Assembly (NCBI GenBank): GCA_026182355.1
Contig: JAPFBL010000232.1
Coordinates: 1 to 64,000, forward strand
DNA from: Hermatobates lingyangjiaoensis
Taxonomy: Eukaryota; Arthropoda; Insecta; Hemiptera; Hermatobatidae
Length of the DNA stretch: 64,000 nucleotides
Direction: 5' to 3'
Below, piece by piece: positions 10,043 to 22,300 of this stretch. A program made the position numbers and the translations under genes. A model generated the notes under the pieces. The model was not told the DNA's origin. It saw only the letters and a list, made by a program, of their open reading frames with translations, and searched no databases. Numbering within the stretch: the first letter of the stretch is position 1; the number at the start of each line of letters is the position of its first letter.

Positions 10043-11435
10043 GAACATCAATCTTCTTCATATTCTATAGTTTATCCGTGATCTAGAAAGTTTAAATAAA
10101 CTAAAGATTCACATATACGAGATTAGTATACTACGTGTTTCATATATTGTGTGTGGTCTCTTCAGTTTTTTCCATAACTCTTACTTACATACAAACAAAC
10201 ACAAAAAAAAAAAGGCCCAACAAAAATACCAAGTCTATGTTTACCTCTCAAGCTATGAAAAGTATAGTCGACATACTGAAGCGAGTCCTGCTCGGTATTT
10301 CTCTAGCGCCTGATGCATTGTCCTGACTGAGTTTCACTTTGTGACGGTCGATGAACTGTCTGTGCTCGTCAGGTTTCATTGTAACACGAAACGATATCCT
10401 ACAGTTGTCTAACCAAATTGAACTAAAATTTAAAATACAGAGGAAAATATTCTGTTGCATGGACGTATTTCCAGGTTGTTTCAAGGAGATAATAAAATAA
10501 TTTCCCTCATTAAGTTGATAAGAATTTCTGAAAGTGAAGTAGAAATTATTGGATTGCTAAATGAGATAATGGTTAAACTAATATTTTTCAAATGTGGTTT
10601 ATATTAAATACTTCATTCAATATCAATGAGTTCAATACTAATGCACTTATTAATGATATTCTCGGAATAATTCAGAATTTGTATATATATATATATATAT
10701 ATATAACTTGTCTGACAGAACATATATTCTATTAATTATACAATATATAATAATTCTAATTTCATCTGTAGATAACATGATATAGCAAATATTTTAAAGA
10801 ATATGGTATACAATATTTTTATACCAAAAAATCTAAAAAGGTAACAGTATATTATAAATTTGCTTAAAGAAAAACACAAGGAATGACAATGGTGGAATAG
10901 TTCAACCATTGCCCGCAACGAATATAAGCAGCACTAGCCAGATCTAAATAATCTCACTATTTTTAATACTTCAATTTTAATATTATAGACAATATATCTT
11001 TTAAAATTTTCTAAAGTAAATTTTTAATCAAGTACATTCGTTTAAGTTTTGAATTTATATTATAAAGTACTATGTAAAAAGATGTAAAATAGTAAATAAA
11101 ACATTATTAAACGAAAAATTCAATAGAACCCAAAAAAAAACCATATTAACAACTTTAACAATATATTATTGGTTATTTTGGATATTACGTTCATACCTGA
11201 AGAAGAATTCTTTTAACTCAATAAATTTATATAAATTGACGCTACAATTTTCTTGTATAATATACACTTTTTCTTCTTCTTGGAATTTGGTCAGAGTTAA
11301 TATGGAATCACCTTATATTAACCCTGAACAAATTCCAAGTAGAAGAAGAAGTGTTTATTAGTAATTTGTGGTCAAGAAAACAATACCTTTTATAATATAT
11401 ATATATAAATTATGATAAAAGTATCGAGCGTGGAA
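10043..11435. other. Intergenic DNA with short hairpins
   Basis: 10036-10096 is an inverted copy of 9160-9215. A 40-bp-arm hairpin lies at about 11268-11358 (arms with cttcttcttggaatttg and its complement). (AT)n at 10681-10705. No gene seen. Confidence 0.5.
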
Positions 11436-11439
11436 TAGA

Positions 11440-11605
11440 AACAAAACTATAGTTTATCGGGACTCGGTCAGTTCTTCAGGTTCAAATTAAACTCTCATTG
11501 CCAACGTTTCGGTTTTTATTTAAAACGTTTTTCATAGGCAGAAGTATAAATTTTGAAACAGAAAAACTAAGTATTACATTACAAAGAAAAATATTCTGTC
11601 GATTT
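11440..11605 (-). mobile_element. Single arm of the ACGT-family element
   Basis: Closely matches the arms of the fold-back at 1695-1990. Carries the motif at 11502-11537. Confidence 0.6.
11502..11537 (-). ncRNA. Possible hammerhead-like motif (ACGT family)
   Basis: CTATGAA-like core, A/T-rich hairpin, GAAA then ACGT-type palindrome and TG. Same degenerate core as 1887-1925, so either a divergent form or an inactive relic. Confidence 0.3.
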
Positions 11606-11659
11606 TAACAGCAACTGTAGTTTGAATGAACACGTGACACTGAACTGTATATAGATATA

Positions 11660-11859
11660 CATACATATATACTTTTTCGATGGAAATACGTTCCAAAACG
11701 GACAAATATATTTCAATTACCTAAAGAACAGGTTTCCAATTGTCTTTGAACCATTGCGCTTGGTTTCCCTCTCTTATCTCTCTTGAAGACGGTTCAAACC
11801 GAAAATTAGAGACTGTAAGTATGTGCTGTTAATTTATCTATGTTTGTTTATGTACATTG

Positions 11860-11907
<48 letters not shown>

Positions 11908-11920
11908 ATATATATTATAT
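11660..11920 (+). mobile_element. Single-arm AATT-family ribozyme element
   Basis: Shares the arm sequence of 51030-51280, including cgcttggtttccctctctta, and ends in an (AT)n tract at 11863-11916. Confidence 0.7.
11783..11809 (+). ncRNA. Hammerhead-like ribozyme motif (AATT family)
   Basis: TTGAAGA core (first C changed), extra C, stem II GGUU/AACC, GAAA, AUU, A as the cleaved residue before GAGAC. Stem I GAGA with upstream TCTC gives four pairs. Confidence 0.5.
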
Positions 11921-11923
11921 TTG

Positions 11924-12032
11924 TGTATTTTGGGAGCAGACCTTCAATCAAACATGTTTTATTAAAAATTATGCCAATTTTAACTTTTGTATTTTGGGAG
12001 CAGACCTTCAATCAAACATGTTTTATTAAAAC
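11924..12032 (+). repeat. Short tandem duplication
   Basis: A 64-bp unit beginning tgtattttgggagcagacct occurs once fully and once partly. Reading frames here are produced by the adjoining (AT)n. Confidence 0.7.
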
Positions 12033-12039
12033 GTATATA

Positions 12040-12222
12040 ATTTGTATGTATTGTTAATTTCTTTGTTATGGTTAAAACTTGTTTAGTGAAAAAAAAATGG
12101 AAGTCAAGAATAAATCTTTTGGTGAATTACTTTATATTTTACCAGAAAGGTGGAAATCCATAGTCAGAAAACTTGAAAAATTAACCCGGATAAGAACAAA
12201 AGTTAAAATTGGCATAATTTTT

Positions 12223-12254
<32 letters not shown>

Positions 12255-13425
12255 GGTTAAAGAAAGTTCCTTATTTGGCTTTTATCTCTTTTTTTATATA
12301 ATTTCTCTAATTTCCGAAAGTATTTTCTCGTCTCTTCATAAAAACGGTATAATTATGATCTATATTAAGAGTCGACATGCTTTAAAATTCCTACATTAAT
12401 CATCAGGACAATAATGAATATATTTGCGGATCGGTGAGTTTATATGGAGGTAGCCTTGCCGTTGAAGGTTGATTTAGTATCGGCGGTGTATCAGGGTGCA
12501 TTTTGGGGTAGTTGAACTCTCCTTCTACCTGACTAATCCAAGTCGGTATGTTTTTTTTTTTTTTTTTTTTTTGAGGGTGACTATAGTACTGCGTCTTAAA
12601 AACTGTTGTACTTCCCTCTTTTGTAGTAAAGTACCCCAGCAGTTAGCTTCAACGCCTCCAAGAGGCTCAGCACTTTTGCTGGTTCCAGTGGTAAAAGTTT
12701 TTGTATGGTTTTTGTTGAGTGTACCGAAGCACCTACCTCTGTGCAGCAAAGTTGCCTTACAGTCAGTCAGCAGGTGCTGACTTCAATCAATGATCACAGT
12801 AATCATCTTGATGTCCTGAAGATGATTACGGAAGTAATCGAAACACTTCGACTACAATCGCTGACCATCTCAACCGTTGTTCTAACAACGAAAAAGCTGT
12901 TTTTAGGCAAGTCGAAGTTCTTGAGAAGAAGCTTATAGACAGGAACTAATCTGTCGTGTTCAACAAAGCATGCTTATCTGAAGGACTGCTACCAAAATAT
13001 ACTAATATATATATATATATATGGTTTTAAAATAAAAAGAGTTTTCTGATGAATAAAGGTAGGTATAAACTTAAATTGTGTAATATCTGAATTTTTGCAT
13101 CTATGAGGAAAATATTTTAAACTTCTTCTTGAGTAAAGTGCAATTCTATATAGAGCTTCAATTAAAAACTATTTTCTCTATACTTTAGTATAAAGTATAA
13201 ATTTTATACTTTACTCCATTATTTATTAAAAGTTTATTTTCTTTATACTTTAGTATAAATTATAAATTTTACACTTCACTCCATTATTTTATCAAAATTT
13301 AAGGGATGTATTTCTATTTTTATTAGTTCAAATCATTTCTATCATCTACAAATATTGAAACATGAAAAGGTGGCAATATATATGAAACAGGAGGATATAT
13401 CAACTATTTGATATTGATATTTGTT
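12040..13425. other. Intergenic DNA
   Basis: Contains a possible decayed ribozyme motif on the minus strand at 12373-12406 (CTGATGA, then AAAGCATGTCG, resembling the CATG family). There is a T22 run near 12551-12572 and a two-copy 75-bp tandem duplication at 13165-13290. No gene recognised. Confidence 0.4.
12816..12848 (+). ncRNA. Hammerhead-like motif, isolated family
   Basis: CTGAAGA, extra U, a perfect six-pair stem II GAUUAC/GUAAUC with loop GGAA, GAAA, CACU, then UC before G. The downstream GAC pairs with the upstream GTC. Stem III is not palindromic, unlike the other families. Confidence 0.45.
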
Positions 13426-13444
13426 ATTGATAATATTGGTATGT

Positions 13445-13522
13445 TTAGGTTAGGTTAGGTTACAGTGGCCGTCCCGAGAGAGAACACACATAGGCCGCAA
13501 GCTGGCCCCTTTTGGTATGTTT
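13445..13522 (-). mobile_element. SINE 3' tail fragment
   Basis: Minus-strand tail of the SINE family: three TTAGG repeats then the words acagtggc and acacataggcc. Confidence 0.7.
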
Positions 13523-13585
13523 AAGTGTAGAGTATAGAAAAGCTTTCTTTAAGTGTTCAGTTGAAAAGCTTTCATAAAACAGATC

Positions 13586-13962
13586 CTGGGGGCCGGGGTA
13601 GCTCAGTCGTTAGCGTACACCCCTCTGAACTGGTAGGACCAAGGTTCGATAACCATCTCGATACTCGATTTATTTACATGTGGGAGGTGAATAAATCTGA
13701 TCTCATCGTCCCTTGAAGAGGACGTTAAACTGTCGGTCCTGAGCCTATACGATGTCAGGTACTCATTAAAGATCCCTACTCTAAATACACTTGAGCTAGG
13801 TAAAATTTAGGACTCCCGAAGTAGGATCAACAGGTAATGTGACTCTTCAACTACTAAAATGGTTACTGAATAATAAATTATCCACAATTTCCGCCACTAG
13901 AACAGCACTAAAAGGTGAAAGCCTTATAAGTGTGGGCGTTGGAAAAGAAACACAAAAGAGAT
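13586..13962 (+). mobile_element. tRNA-derived SINE, best preserved head
   Basis: A-box-like tagctcagtcgttagcg at 13599-13615 and B box ggttcgataacc at 13643-13654, the internal RNA polymerase III promoter of a tRNA-derived SINE. The body has gatgtcaggtactc and ttaaagatccctactc. The 3' end is of the second type (aacagcactaaaaggtgaaa), shared with 7056-7400. Confidence 0.85.
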
Positions 13963-13964
13963 CC

Positions 13965-16095
13965 TGTACCTGCATTGAGGGATCGTTCTCTTAATAACTG
14001 CATCAAAAGTGAAAATTTCTAAAAAATTACTTAAAGAAGAAACAAAACCAAATAACACTAGTCTTAACTTCTTTTGAACAATTTCACCAGTGCTATTACT
14101 TATCTCTATATATAAAGTTCATGAGTTGTTTGTTTGTTCACCCATTTCCCGTGAAGATAGAGATCTGAATTAAATATATATTATTTATTACCTGAACAAT
14201 ATTAAATAAAAGAAAATTATCACTATATTTCCAAAATTGGAGCCAGGTAGCAAGTGTCTTGCGTGCTCACCGATGACACTAGTGCAAATATTAGAGGTTA
14301 ATAATGAATAATTTTAGAAACAAACTTGAGCACAACTGTCGGATAAAATACGAATGTTCTAAGGTAATATTATAAAGACACATTCCTTTCATTAATGTTA
14401 TTTTATGTTGGGTAAATAAATTGAATATCTCAATTTACAAGTTTTGTTTGTTTTAAATATATTTGATGTGTATTTAACTTGAATTGATTTTTTATTTACG
14501 TATATCATAAAGTAAATGACTTTTTTTGTTACTTTTAAATGATTCTATATTTTGATAAATATACTTACCGTGTATATATCTTGAATCATGTTAAGAATAC
14601 TATATCAAAAGCTTGGGCCATATAAGAATCTGTTTCCGTGCCTTAATAACAAGAAACAACAATTTAAATTATCCCTGTCAATCATGTTCAGTGAATTTAT
14701 TTCAATAACTATTGTTATAATTTCTGAGTGTCACAAATGGTCATGGGTAGTCTAGTCGACAATAAAGATCCATATAATTCACACTAATAAATAATGGCTA
14801 TCAACTAATCGATAAAGTTATCGGATATATAATTTGGAAAATAAAATTTTAGCAATCACAACTAAGTAACAGTTCTTATTTTTATTAGTTAAATGAAGTT
14901 CGAAAGAATAAAACATCATCACATTTTTAACTAACAAAAACCAATATAAACTATGCGGTAAGAATTACCTTCTTCATTGACAGTTCAATGTCAAAATGTA
15001 AACAAACAGCCATCGACAACCATACAGTTTTGATTTAAGTTCATGGTATATCGAAAAAACAAATAAAAGTTATAGAAAATAAAATTTAATTGGGTCAGAT
15101 ATTTTCTAATTTTCTGTTTTTAATTGAAATATTTTGCTATTAATTTTATTCACATTTGATAGATAATATATATCATTAAAAGATTGGCTTAATCATATAT
15201 TAGATTGATTACTGTAATTACAAGCAGAACCACATATTTTATGATGTGACAGTCAAAACAGTAAGTTTGCCAGGTGTTTGTCCAAAACACACATCCCTCA
15301 GTTTGAATTTTCTTGGTATACCGACAAAGATATGTTATTTTTAAATATTATGTAGAAATTATTCAACATAAACACCGTAGCCTGTAAACATAATAATAAA
15401 TGTAATTTAGTAACCTTTCGTTTCCATAACCAATTATCCCTAAAAATTGATATTAATAATTTTATTATTTCTTCCCAAAGTTCCGGTCTTTCTTGGTGGA
15501 GGAAATGATATTTAGAAACAATAGGAATCTTCTTTAAGTGAAAACGAAATACCATCTTCATTTAACCTTCATTAAATTGTTTTCAAATAGAAGAAAATGC
15601 ATTCTTCTTGAAAGATATTCAGGGCTACTTATCAAAATTAATGTTGTTTTTAAATAAAGTTCTTCCAACATAAAGCAGTTCTCCAAATTAAATAATGTTC
15701 CCAGTTCATTGACTTGTTTGTTTGCAACGTTTACTTTATTAGATCGGCTTTCTCATTGAATTTATAAGATTAAAAGCAATTCAACTTTCTTTTTTTTAAT
15801 TTGGATAACTAATTTAAAATTTTTAATATTATTCAATGAAAAATTAATTAATTTTATTTGTCTAACCTTTAGAAATATGACGTTGAAATGTAATTTTTTT
15901 TGTAAATATAATTATTAAATAACTTTATTGAATTATTTTCAACTGAAATACTCAATTAGTAGTTAATGAAACTATTATTAGAGTGGCTTAAAATCAATTC
16001 AAATTTTATCTACAAAAAAATATCTATTGAATAATATTAGTTATTTATCAGTGCTCTTTTTGTTGGAAATGCGTTGCTGGCATGATAACATGCTC
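13965..16095. other. Intergenic DNA upstream of beta-TrCP
   Basis: AT-rich. A stretch at 14105-14165 (agttcatgagttgtttgtttg) looks like part of a dispersed repeat. No gene or ribozyme motif seen. Confidence 0.4.
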
Positions 16096-16099
16096 TGTT

Positions 16100-16301
16100 T
16101 TCTCAGAAATCAATTTTAATCATAACTTCAAACAACTGAATGAGCTTCTTATATTGTGGACAAGAGTGCGCTGTGATAGACGTGTGTGACGTCACCTTAA
16201 ATCGTAGTCTCGGAGGTAATCGTATCGACTTTCCTTGTTTATAGTGACCTTAATTTTTATTATTTAGTTGTAGAATTTTTTTAATGTTTTCCTAAGTAAA
16301 A
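16100..16301 (+). promoter_or_regulatory. Putative beta-TrCP promoter and 5' UTR with CRE
   Basis: The 200 bases before the start codon contain a perfect palindromic cAMP-response element, TGACGTCA, at 16187-16194, and a locally higher GC and CpG content (16165-16240) than the flanking AT-rich DNA. No clear TATA box is seen. The transcription start is not determinable by eye; it probably lies between the CRE and the ATG. Confidence 0.5.
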
Positions 16302-16346
16302 ATGGAAACTGAAACATCTGTGGATGACAATATAATTGGATCCCAG
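16302..16346 (+). CDS. BTRC: beta-TrCP exon 1 (start codon)
   Basis: First coding exon, 15 codons, [15 protein letters not shown], ending in cag before the donor gtaata; phase 0. The ATG has the context aaaATGg. The start is chosen because the exon joins exon 2 in frame and follows a promoter-like stretch with a CRE. The N-terminus of this family is poorly conserved, so an alternative upstream first exon cannot be excluded. Confidence 0.8.
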
Positions 16347-19300
16347 GTAATAATGTTTAAATATATGTTACAAACCTATTTTTGAAGGACGCATGAAGTG
16401 TACTTTAAGTTAACCTCTATTTTCCTATCATTACTTCCGCGTATAATTTAATTTCTCTTTATTTTAAATATGGAAAAGTTATTTATACAGTGATTATACA
16501 ACCTTAATTTGAAGATTTTTGTTCCATTTGTCAGATACACTTGATAGAACCTATATTTGGCAATAACCTTATTGCACAGATATATGTTAGTTACCTAATA
16601 ACATTTTGTTTCTTTGTTAACGTAATAAATTGCTTTTTAGAGTTCTCATTAAGCTTCTGTGATTGCTGTGATAGATGAAAATTGTTTCTCATTTGTGACA
16701 AGATCAGAGAATATTCTGAAATAAGATTACATCATTCAGCCAAAAATACGAGAGCTACTGATTTAGAGAACTTTCAAAATTGTCTCTCCATATTTTAAAG
16801 TTAAGACTGAAGAATCTCCAGAAATTTGAGTTATTACAACTGGAATTTCTTTTTTCAGTTATATTCAAGTGGTAATGTTTGTAAGGGATTTGATTAATAT
16901 TTCATTATCGTATCCTCATTGTTGATTTATTACATTAACAGTAATTTGATTCCCAGTTAAGCTACAAATAATATTACTTTAATCTTCTATTTACTTTCAG
17001 TATCTCTCTAAGGGGTATCAGTATTATCTTGCCAAACAAAGTTGCATTCGATTTTACTTTGGAAAATTCCTTTACTGTAAATTAAAATAATATCATACAT
17101 GTCTGTTTTTGAATCAATGTAGACGTTTGAATTGAACTAAATCTAATATTATGGAGTAGTAACAGAATTATGATTACTGTTACATATTTAGGTATTAAAT
17201 ATAATGCAAGCCAAATATAAGGCTTATTGGATTGAGTTCCTCAACTGCTTACAATATAGTTGCTAAAGAAAATAAGTCAGTTAAGCATATTTTACAACAA
17301 GCGAAATTGTTTATATCAGTAATCTTGTTCATAAGACTGAGGCTGCTTTAGCCACTTGTTCAGTCTTTCTTCATTTTCTTAAATGTGTACAATTTTAAGT
17401 TAATAAAATGACCTTTTCTTTCAGTTTGAAATGGGTATGACACATATTTATGATCCGGCTATCAGTAAAGAGCAAAGGAAAAAAGAAAATTCTCAATTTT
17501 GTTCTGAAAAAGAAACTTGTATAAAATTCTTTGAGAAATGGAGCGAAAACCATCAGATAGAATTTGTTCAGCATTTATTATCTCGAATGTGTCACTATCA
17601 GCATGGCCATATCAATACTTATCTGAAGCCAATGCTTCAGCGTGACTTCATATCCCTTTTACCTAGTAAGTGTTTTCTCTATTAAGATCTAAAATTTGTT
17701 CCTTGTCTATTTTCGAGAGAGAGAGCTACCTCATAATTTTCAATTTACCCGCTAATTTGCTCAAAATAATAACAATGAAGATTGATCATGTTGTTATAAT
17801 AATTCTGACATGTACCGAACATCCCATTTTCGATGTATTACGTATTCTAAAAGGTATTTATTTCCTTTGAGTATCTTTGTAATGAATTTTCATGTGGTGC
17901 TATACAAATATCAAGACATGACTGCATTATCTGCTCATTGCTATGATTACAAATACTTCTTTATTTATGTGTAGTCATTGCTTTTTTAACTTATGCTGAG
18001 TTATTCTTTAAAATAAGTAATCAAATTGTATTGAAGTGACTCAATTAAAGCCTCATATTTTTTAAAATTTGAAAGTTTATGAGTATTCTGTTCCTAATGA
18101 ATTGTGTTTCCACAAAGGGCTGTTTGTTATTCATTACTGTAATTCCGAAAGAATAGAATTTTAAATGGAAAACATTATTTTAGTCAGTTCAATACAATTC
18201 TTTGTCATACACATAATGCAGTTATATATTAGATGACATGTTGATTGCTAAACCATTTTATTGAGTTCCTTTGTATCCATATTACACTTTTAACCAATTA
18301 TATATTCTATTCATTTAATAATGAATAGTTTTCGCTGAATATTACATATAAGCTATTACTTTCTTAAAGTGTTTTATATTTATTTGATTGTGTATTCCTT
18401 TGTTATATATAAAAGGTCTATAAATCGAGTAGTTTTGAGCTCTTATCTTTATTGTTCTTTATCAGGTAGAAAACTATAATATTTATCAATTCTAATGCCT
18501 TGATCACAGTTACTAATATTCTTGACCGTAGTTACAGAAATAAATGTGAATGTTATTTAGGAATAGGTCTACTAGGAAGGTTATTGGTCAGTAGAAACTC
18601 ATTCGTTTTCACAACCGTTTCTATATATTTATTCATCATCTATAGGAAATCTAGAGTTATCAGACTATTTTTTTTTTTGGGTCAACATTTTGATAAGAAG
18701 TTTTCAACGTACCATATGGTTTTAGATTTCTCAATTGGTTGCATTGTATATGTGTATAAGCAAGGTATCTCAAAAGCCAAGATACTTATTATCATTGTAA
18801 TAATATTTCGAAAGGTCAAGGCATACGTAGGAATTATCAAGAATGAGTTAGGAGATGCTAGAGCTAAAAAAGGTGTTCAAGATAACAGTTTGGATTTGTT
18901 CCAAACAACTTATCAATACCGAACTGATTTTGATCATGAACAGATGTAGATTTAGTTTTTTAGTTGGATTTAATTAATAACTTGTGATCCTCCTGGAAGT
19001 TGTCTTTTTGAAGTATGGATAAATTATTTTTTAAACTTAAAGACTCTGATAAAACTGATAGGGTTATATAAGGGCAATATAATCTGTATAGTAAATATTA
19101 AATGTCATCTGAGGTTAGTTACACTGACAGGCTTAATATGTAAACTGAGAGTTGTGCTTTTGTAAATAAGATAACCAAGAACGTAACCTGAACCTTACTG
19201 TCAGTGCTTCTAACAAGTAATGAGGAAAGCTGTGTTCGTTGTTTTCAAACTTTTATGAATATCTTGTGTTTTAAAATGATAATCTAATTCATTTACAATA

Positions 19301-22300
19301 TTTATAATTTTTAAAGTATAATTATTAGTATTATGATTTATATTCAAGATAAAGGAAATAGTTAATTTTTTTTTTTAAATGAATTTAAATACAAATGTTT
19401 CTGGTAGATTATAATTTATGTGTATTCATCATGAGGGATAAATGTAGCGACGGATGTAAATGGTAAGCAGTTTTAAGACTGCTCTAAACCAAGGGCTAGA
19501 GGACGAATGTTTTAGTAAAATTATACTTTTGAGTGACTACTGGTTTTTTTTAGAATGAACATGCTTACAAAGTTGTATTGGTTAGGTTTTCATAAATGTT
19601 ATTGTAGATTTTAGAATCAAATTACGAATAGATGAACATATCAATAAGAGAAATGAGTCTATTGATGATTACTTATGGCCCACATACTCGAACACTGTCC
19701 AAGATTTGAAACAATGAGATCCGACTCGAAGTTTTATGCGGAAATATAATTCAGGAATCCTATGATAAAGTATTGAACAGAGCTACTTTTCCTGCTTTTC
19801 TTGATTTCATACATTACAGTGGAAGGATAAGAGCTCAGTAGGCACAGTGAGAGACAACAATGTATAGGATATAACGTTCACTTTATTGACGCATATAGTT
19901 TAATGAGGTTTGATGCTTCTGTTTCACTTGGTTTTATTATATTTTGGTCCGTTTTGTCGCATTCCCAGTGTAACTGTTGCGCGTTGTAGCATCGAGTTGC
20001 CCGCCTCCGTGTGGTCCATCTTGGGCGTCACCATGCGACGGCTAAAGGGCAAATCGTTCTTTGACAACCTGACTTGATTTAGAAGCTGTGGTATGGCCTG
20101 GAAGCTCAGGCACACTTATAGGTCAACACAGGTTACTTATAGCCAAAGCAAAAGTACCCGTAAATATATTTTTTTTTGTAAAATCTGTTCTAAAAATTGA
20201 ACAGTTCAAGAATCTGTAGAAATAAAAATGAAATTATCGATTTTAAAATTGTATTGGAACCAAAGAGATGAAACAGTTTTAAGGGGAAAAAAATAAGAAA
20301 GGGACTTTCAGTTTGTAGACACTTGACGTGAGTTTTGGTATTTTGTAGTCATTTGAACCCGTGGAGTTAGCGGGTGACCTCGCGTTATACCGTTTTTGGC
20401 CACTCATAGTGTGTATAAAGCTCTTAGTCGTTTTGTAAGGTCCCGCTAGTCCGGGTTAATGACTCAACAATAGTAAAAGCTTTCATGGAAATTTTCATCA
20501 GATATATCCTTTTAGTAAATGTAGAGGTTCTTTAGTTCGTTTTGTGATTCTGAAAAAAAAAACACAAAAAGATAACTGCTACTTATGTATATAATGACGC
20601 TAAAGCTTAATGTTAATGCTCCATGTGGTTACCGCATAAGAAACTGCTGCAACCACGAAACACCAAACTTATGAGAGTAATAGTACAAATGAGAATTGTA
20701 TAAATTCAAGACACCCTCGTGGTTCCAAATCATATTTTAAGTGCATTCGGTTGAATACACCAGATTTGAAGACCCTAATGAATTCAGCTGTGGTGGTAGT
20801 GGATTATAGACCAGATGGCTGCATAGCCTCGTATATGTCAGATTGACATGACAAGACTCGTCAGCTGGGCAGCTATTCGGTTGGGATTTTGTGGATAACC
20901 ATTTGGGTATCAGTCGTTGTACTCTACTTAATTTAAGAACCCCTGATCCTTTGCCGTCGTGTGAATTGCTTCGGAAAACATTCGGTTATGAGGACAACGA
21001 CAAGGTTTCTCTAACTAAAAATACTCTTTTTAAATTAAGGAAGATTGACGCCGTCGTACCTCATGCACTTCTATTTCGTTGTACCTGTTTCGACCCCTGT
21101 CCATCTTCAAGAACAACTGATGCCCTTAGAAAATTAGCTTCGTGTTACTAACTGTATGCAAGTGTTACTGTAGTTAGTAGGTATGTTTAATGCATACCTG
21201 TCATTAGAGATTTTTGGAACTGTTGGCTTTTCCATAATAGTATTGCTTTTCCACTTGAAAAACTCTTGAGTTTTTTGATAGACTCGACTGAGAAAATTTA
21301 CTATCAGTGACAAATATTTAACTGCTATACACCACTTTATCATAGAACTACTTATTATCTAATCAATATACATTTTTTTTTATAATTTATTATACCATCT
21401 TCTTTGTATTTATGAATTTATTGATGGTTAATGCTTCTATGTAAATGTAACAATGTTGTAGAAAAAGGTTTAGATCATGTGGCGGAAAATATTCTATCTT
21501 ACTTGGATGCTGATAGTTTACGATCTGCTGAGCTCGTCTGTAAAGAGTGGAATAGGGTCATATCCGAAGGAATGCTGTGGAAGAAATTAATAGAGAGAAA
21601 AGTACGAACGGATCCTCTTTGGAGAGGACTCGCTGAGAGGCGATCTTGGTTTGTATTATATTTTTCGTACTTGAAGATAAATATTTATTTATTTTTAAAC
21701 CTACTACATATATATGGCTACATATATGCAGAAATCCACGTCTAAACCAGAAAAATAATTAAATTTTTTCAAGTTAAACATGTAGTCTTCGACAGTCTCA
21801 GTAATACTGTATCGGTGAGATTCTGACGAATACCACTTGTTTTGGTTGAAAGATCTTAGTTATTTTTCTGATTTTCTTACTGTGGTTTAGTCGTTGATTT
21901 TTATTCCACGTGTTTATTGTGAAATCTTATTATATACAGAAGTATAGCATAATAAATACATGTGAGACTACAATCAATGAAATCACCACATCAAGGGAAA
22001 AAAAGCCTTGCTAATGTTTTAACGATTGTAGCTCGTATCAAAAACAAAACAAAATAGAGACAAAACAAGGTAGAAATTAAGTAAAATGAGATAGGTAGAG
22101 CATCTTACTGGGGAAAATAGATAAATCAAAGTCTCCACACATAAAAAAGAAGGTTTTTTTTTCTACGTGTTTCGAAAACTTCGTGTTCTTCATCAAGTAA
22201 ACTTCAACAATACAAATTACAAGTTAAAAGTTACAAGAATAACAGGAATTGTATACAATCAAATGAAAGAGAATGACATACCCAAAATCTTCTCCTACAT

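Noticed and set aside
11195..11235. CTGAAGAAGAATTC at 11205 as a ribozyme core
   Set aside because: No GAAA or palindrome follows the short hairpin. Similar only in the first ten bases.
11823..12057. Frames rich in alternating Tyr-Ile
   Set aside because: Translation of an (AT)n tract plus a short tandem duplication.
13586..13662. A functional tRNA gene
   Set aside because: A and B boxes are present, but the cloverleaf is not complete and the sequence continues into the SINE body shared by many copies.
18500..18949. 149-codon open frame in intron 2
   Set aside because: No domain, A/T-driven composition, no splice support. Longest unexplained frame in the introns, but not convincing.
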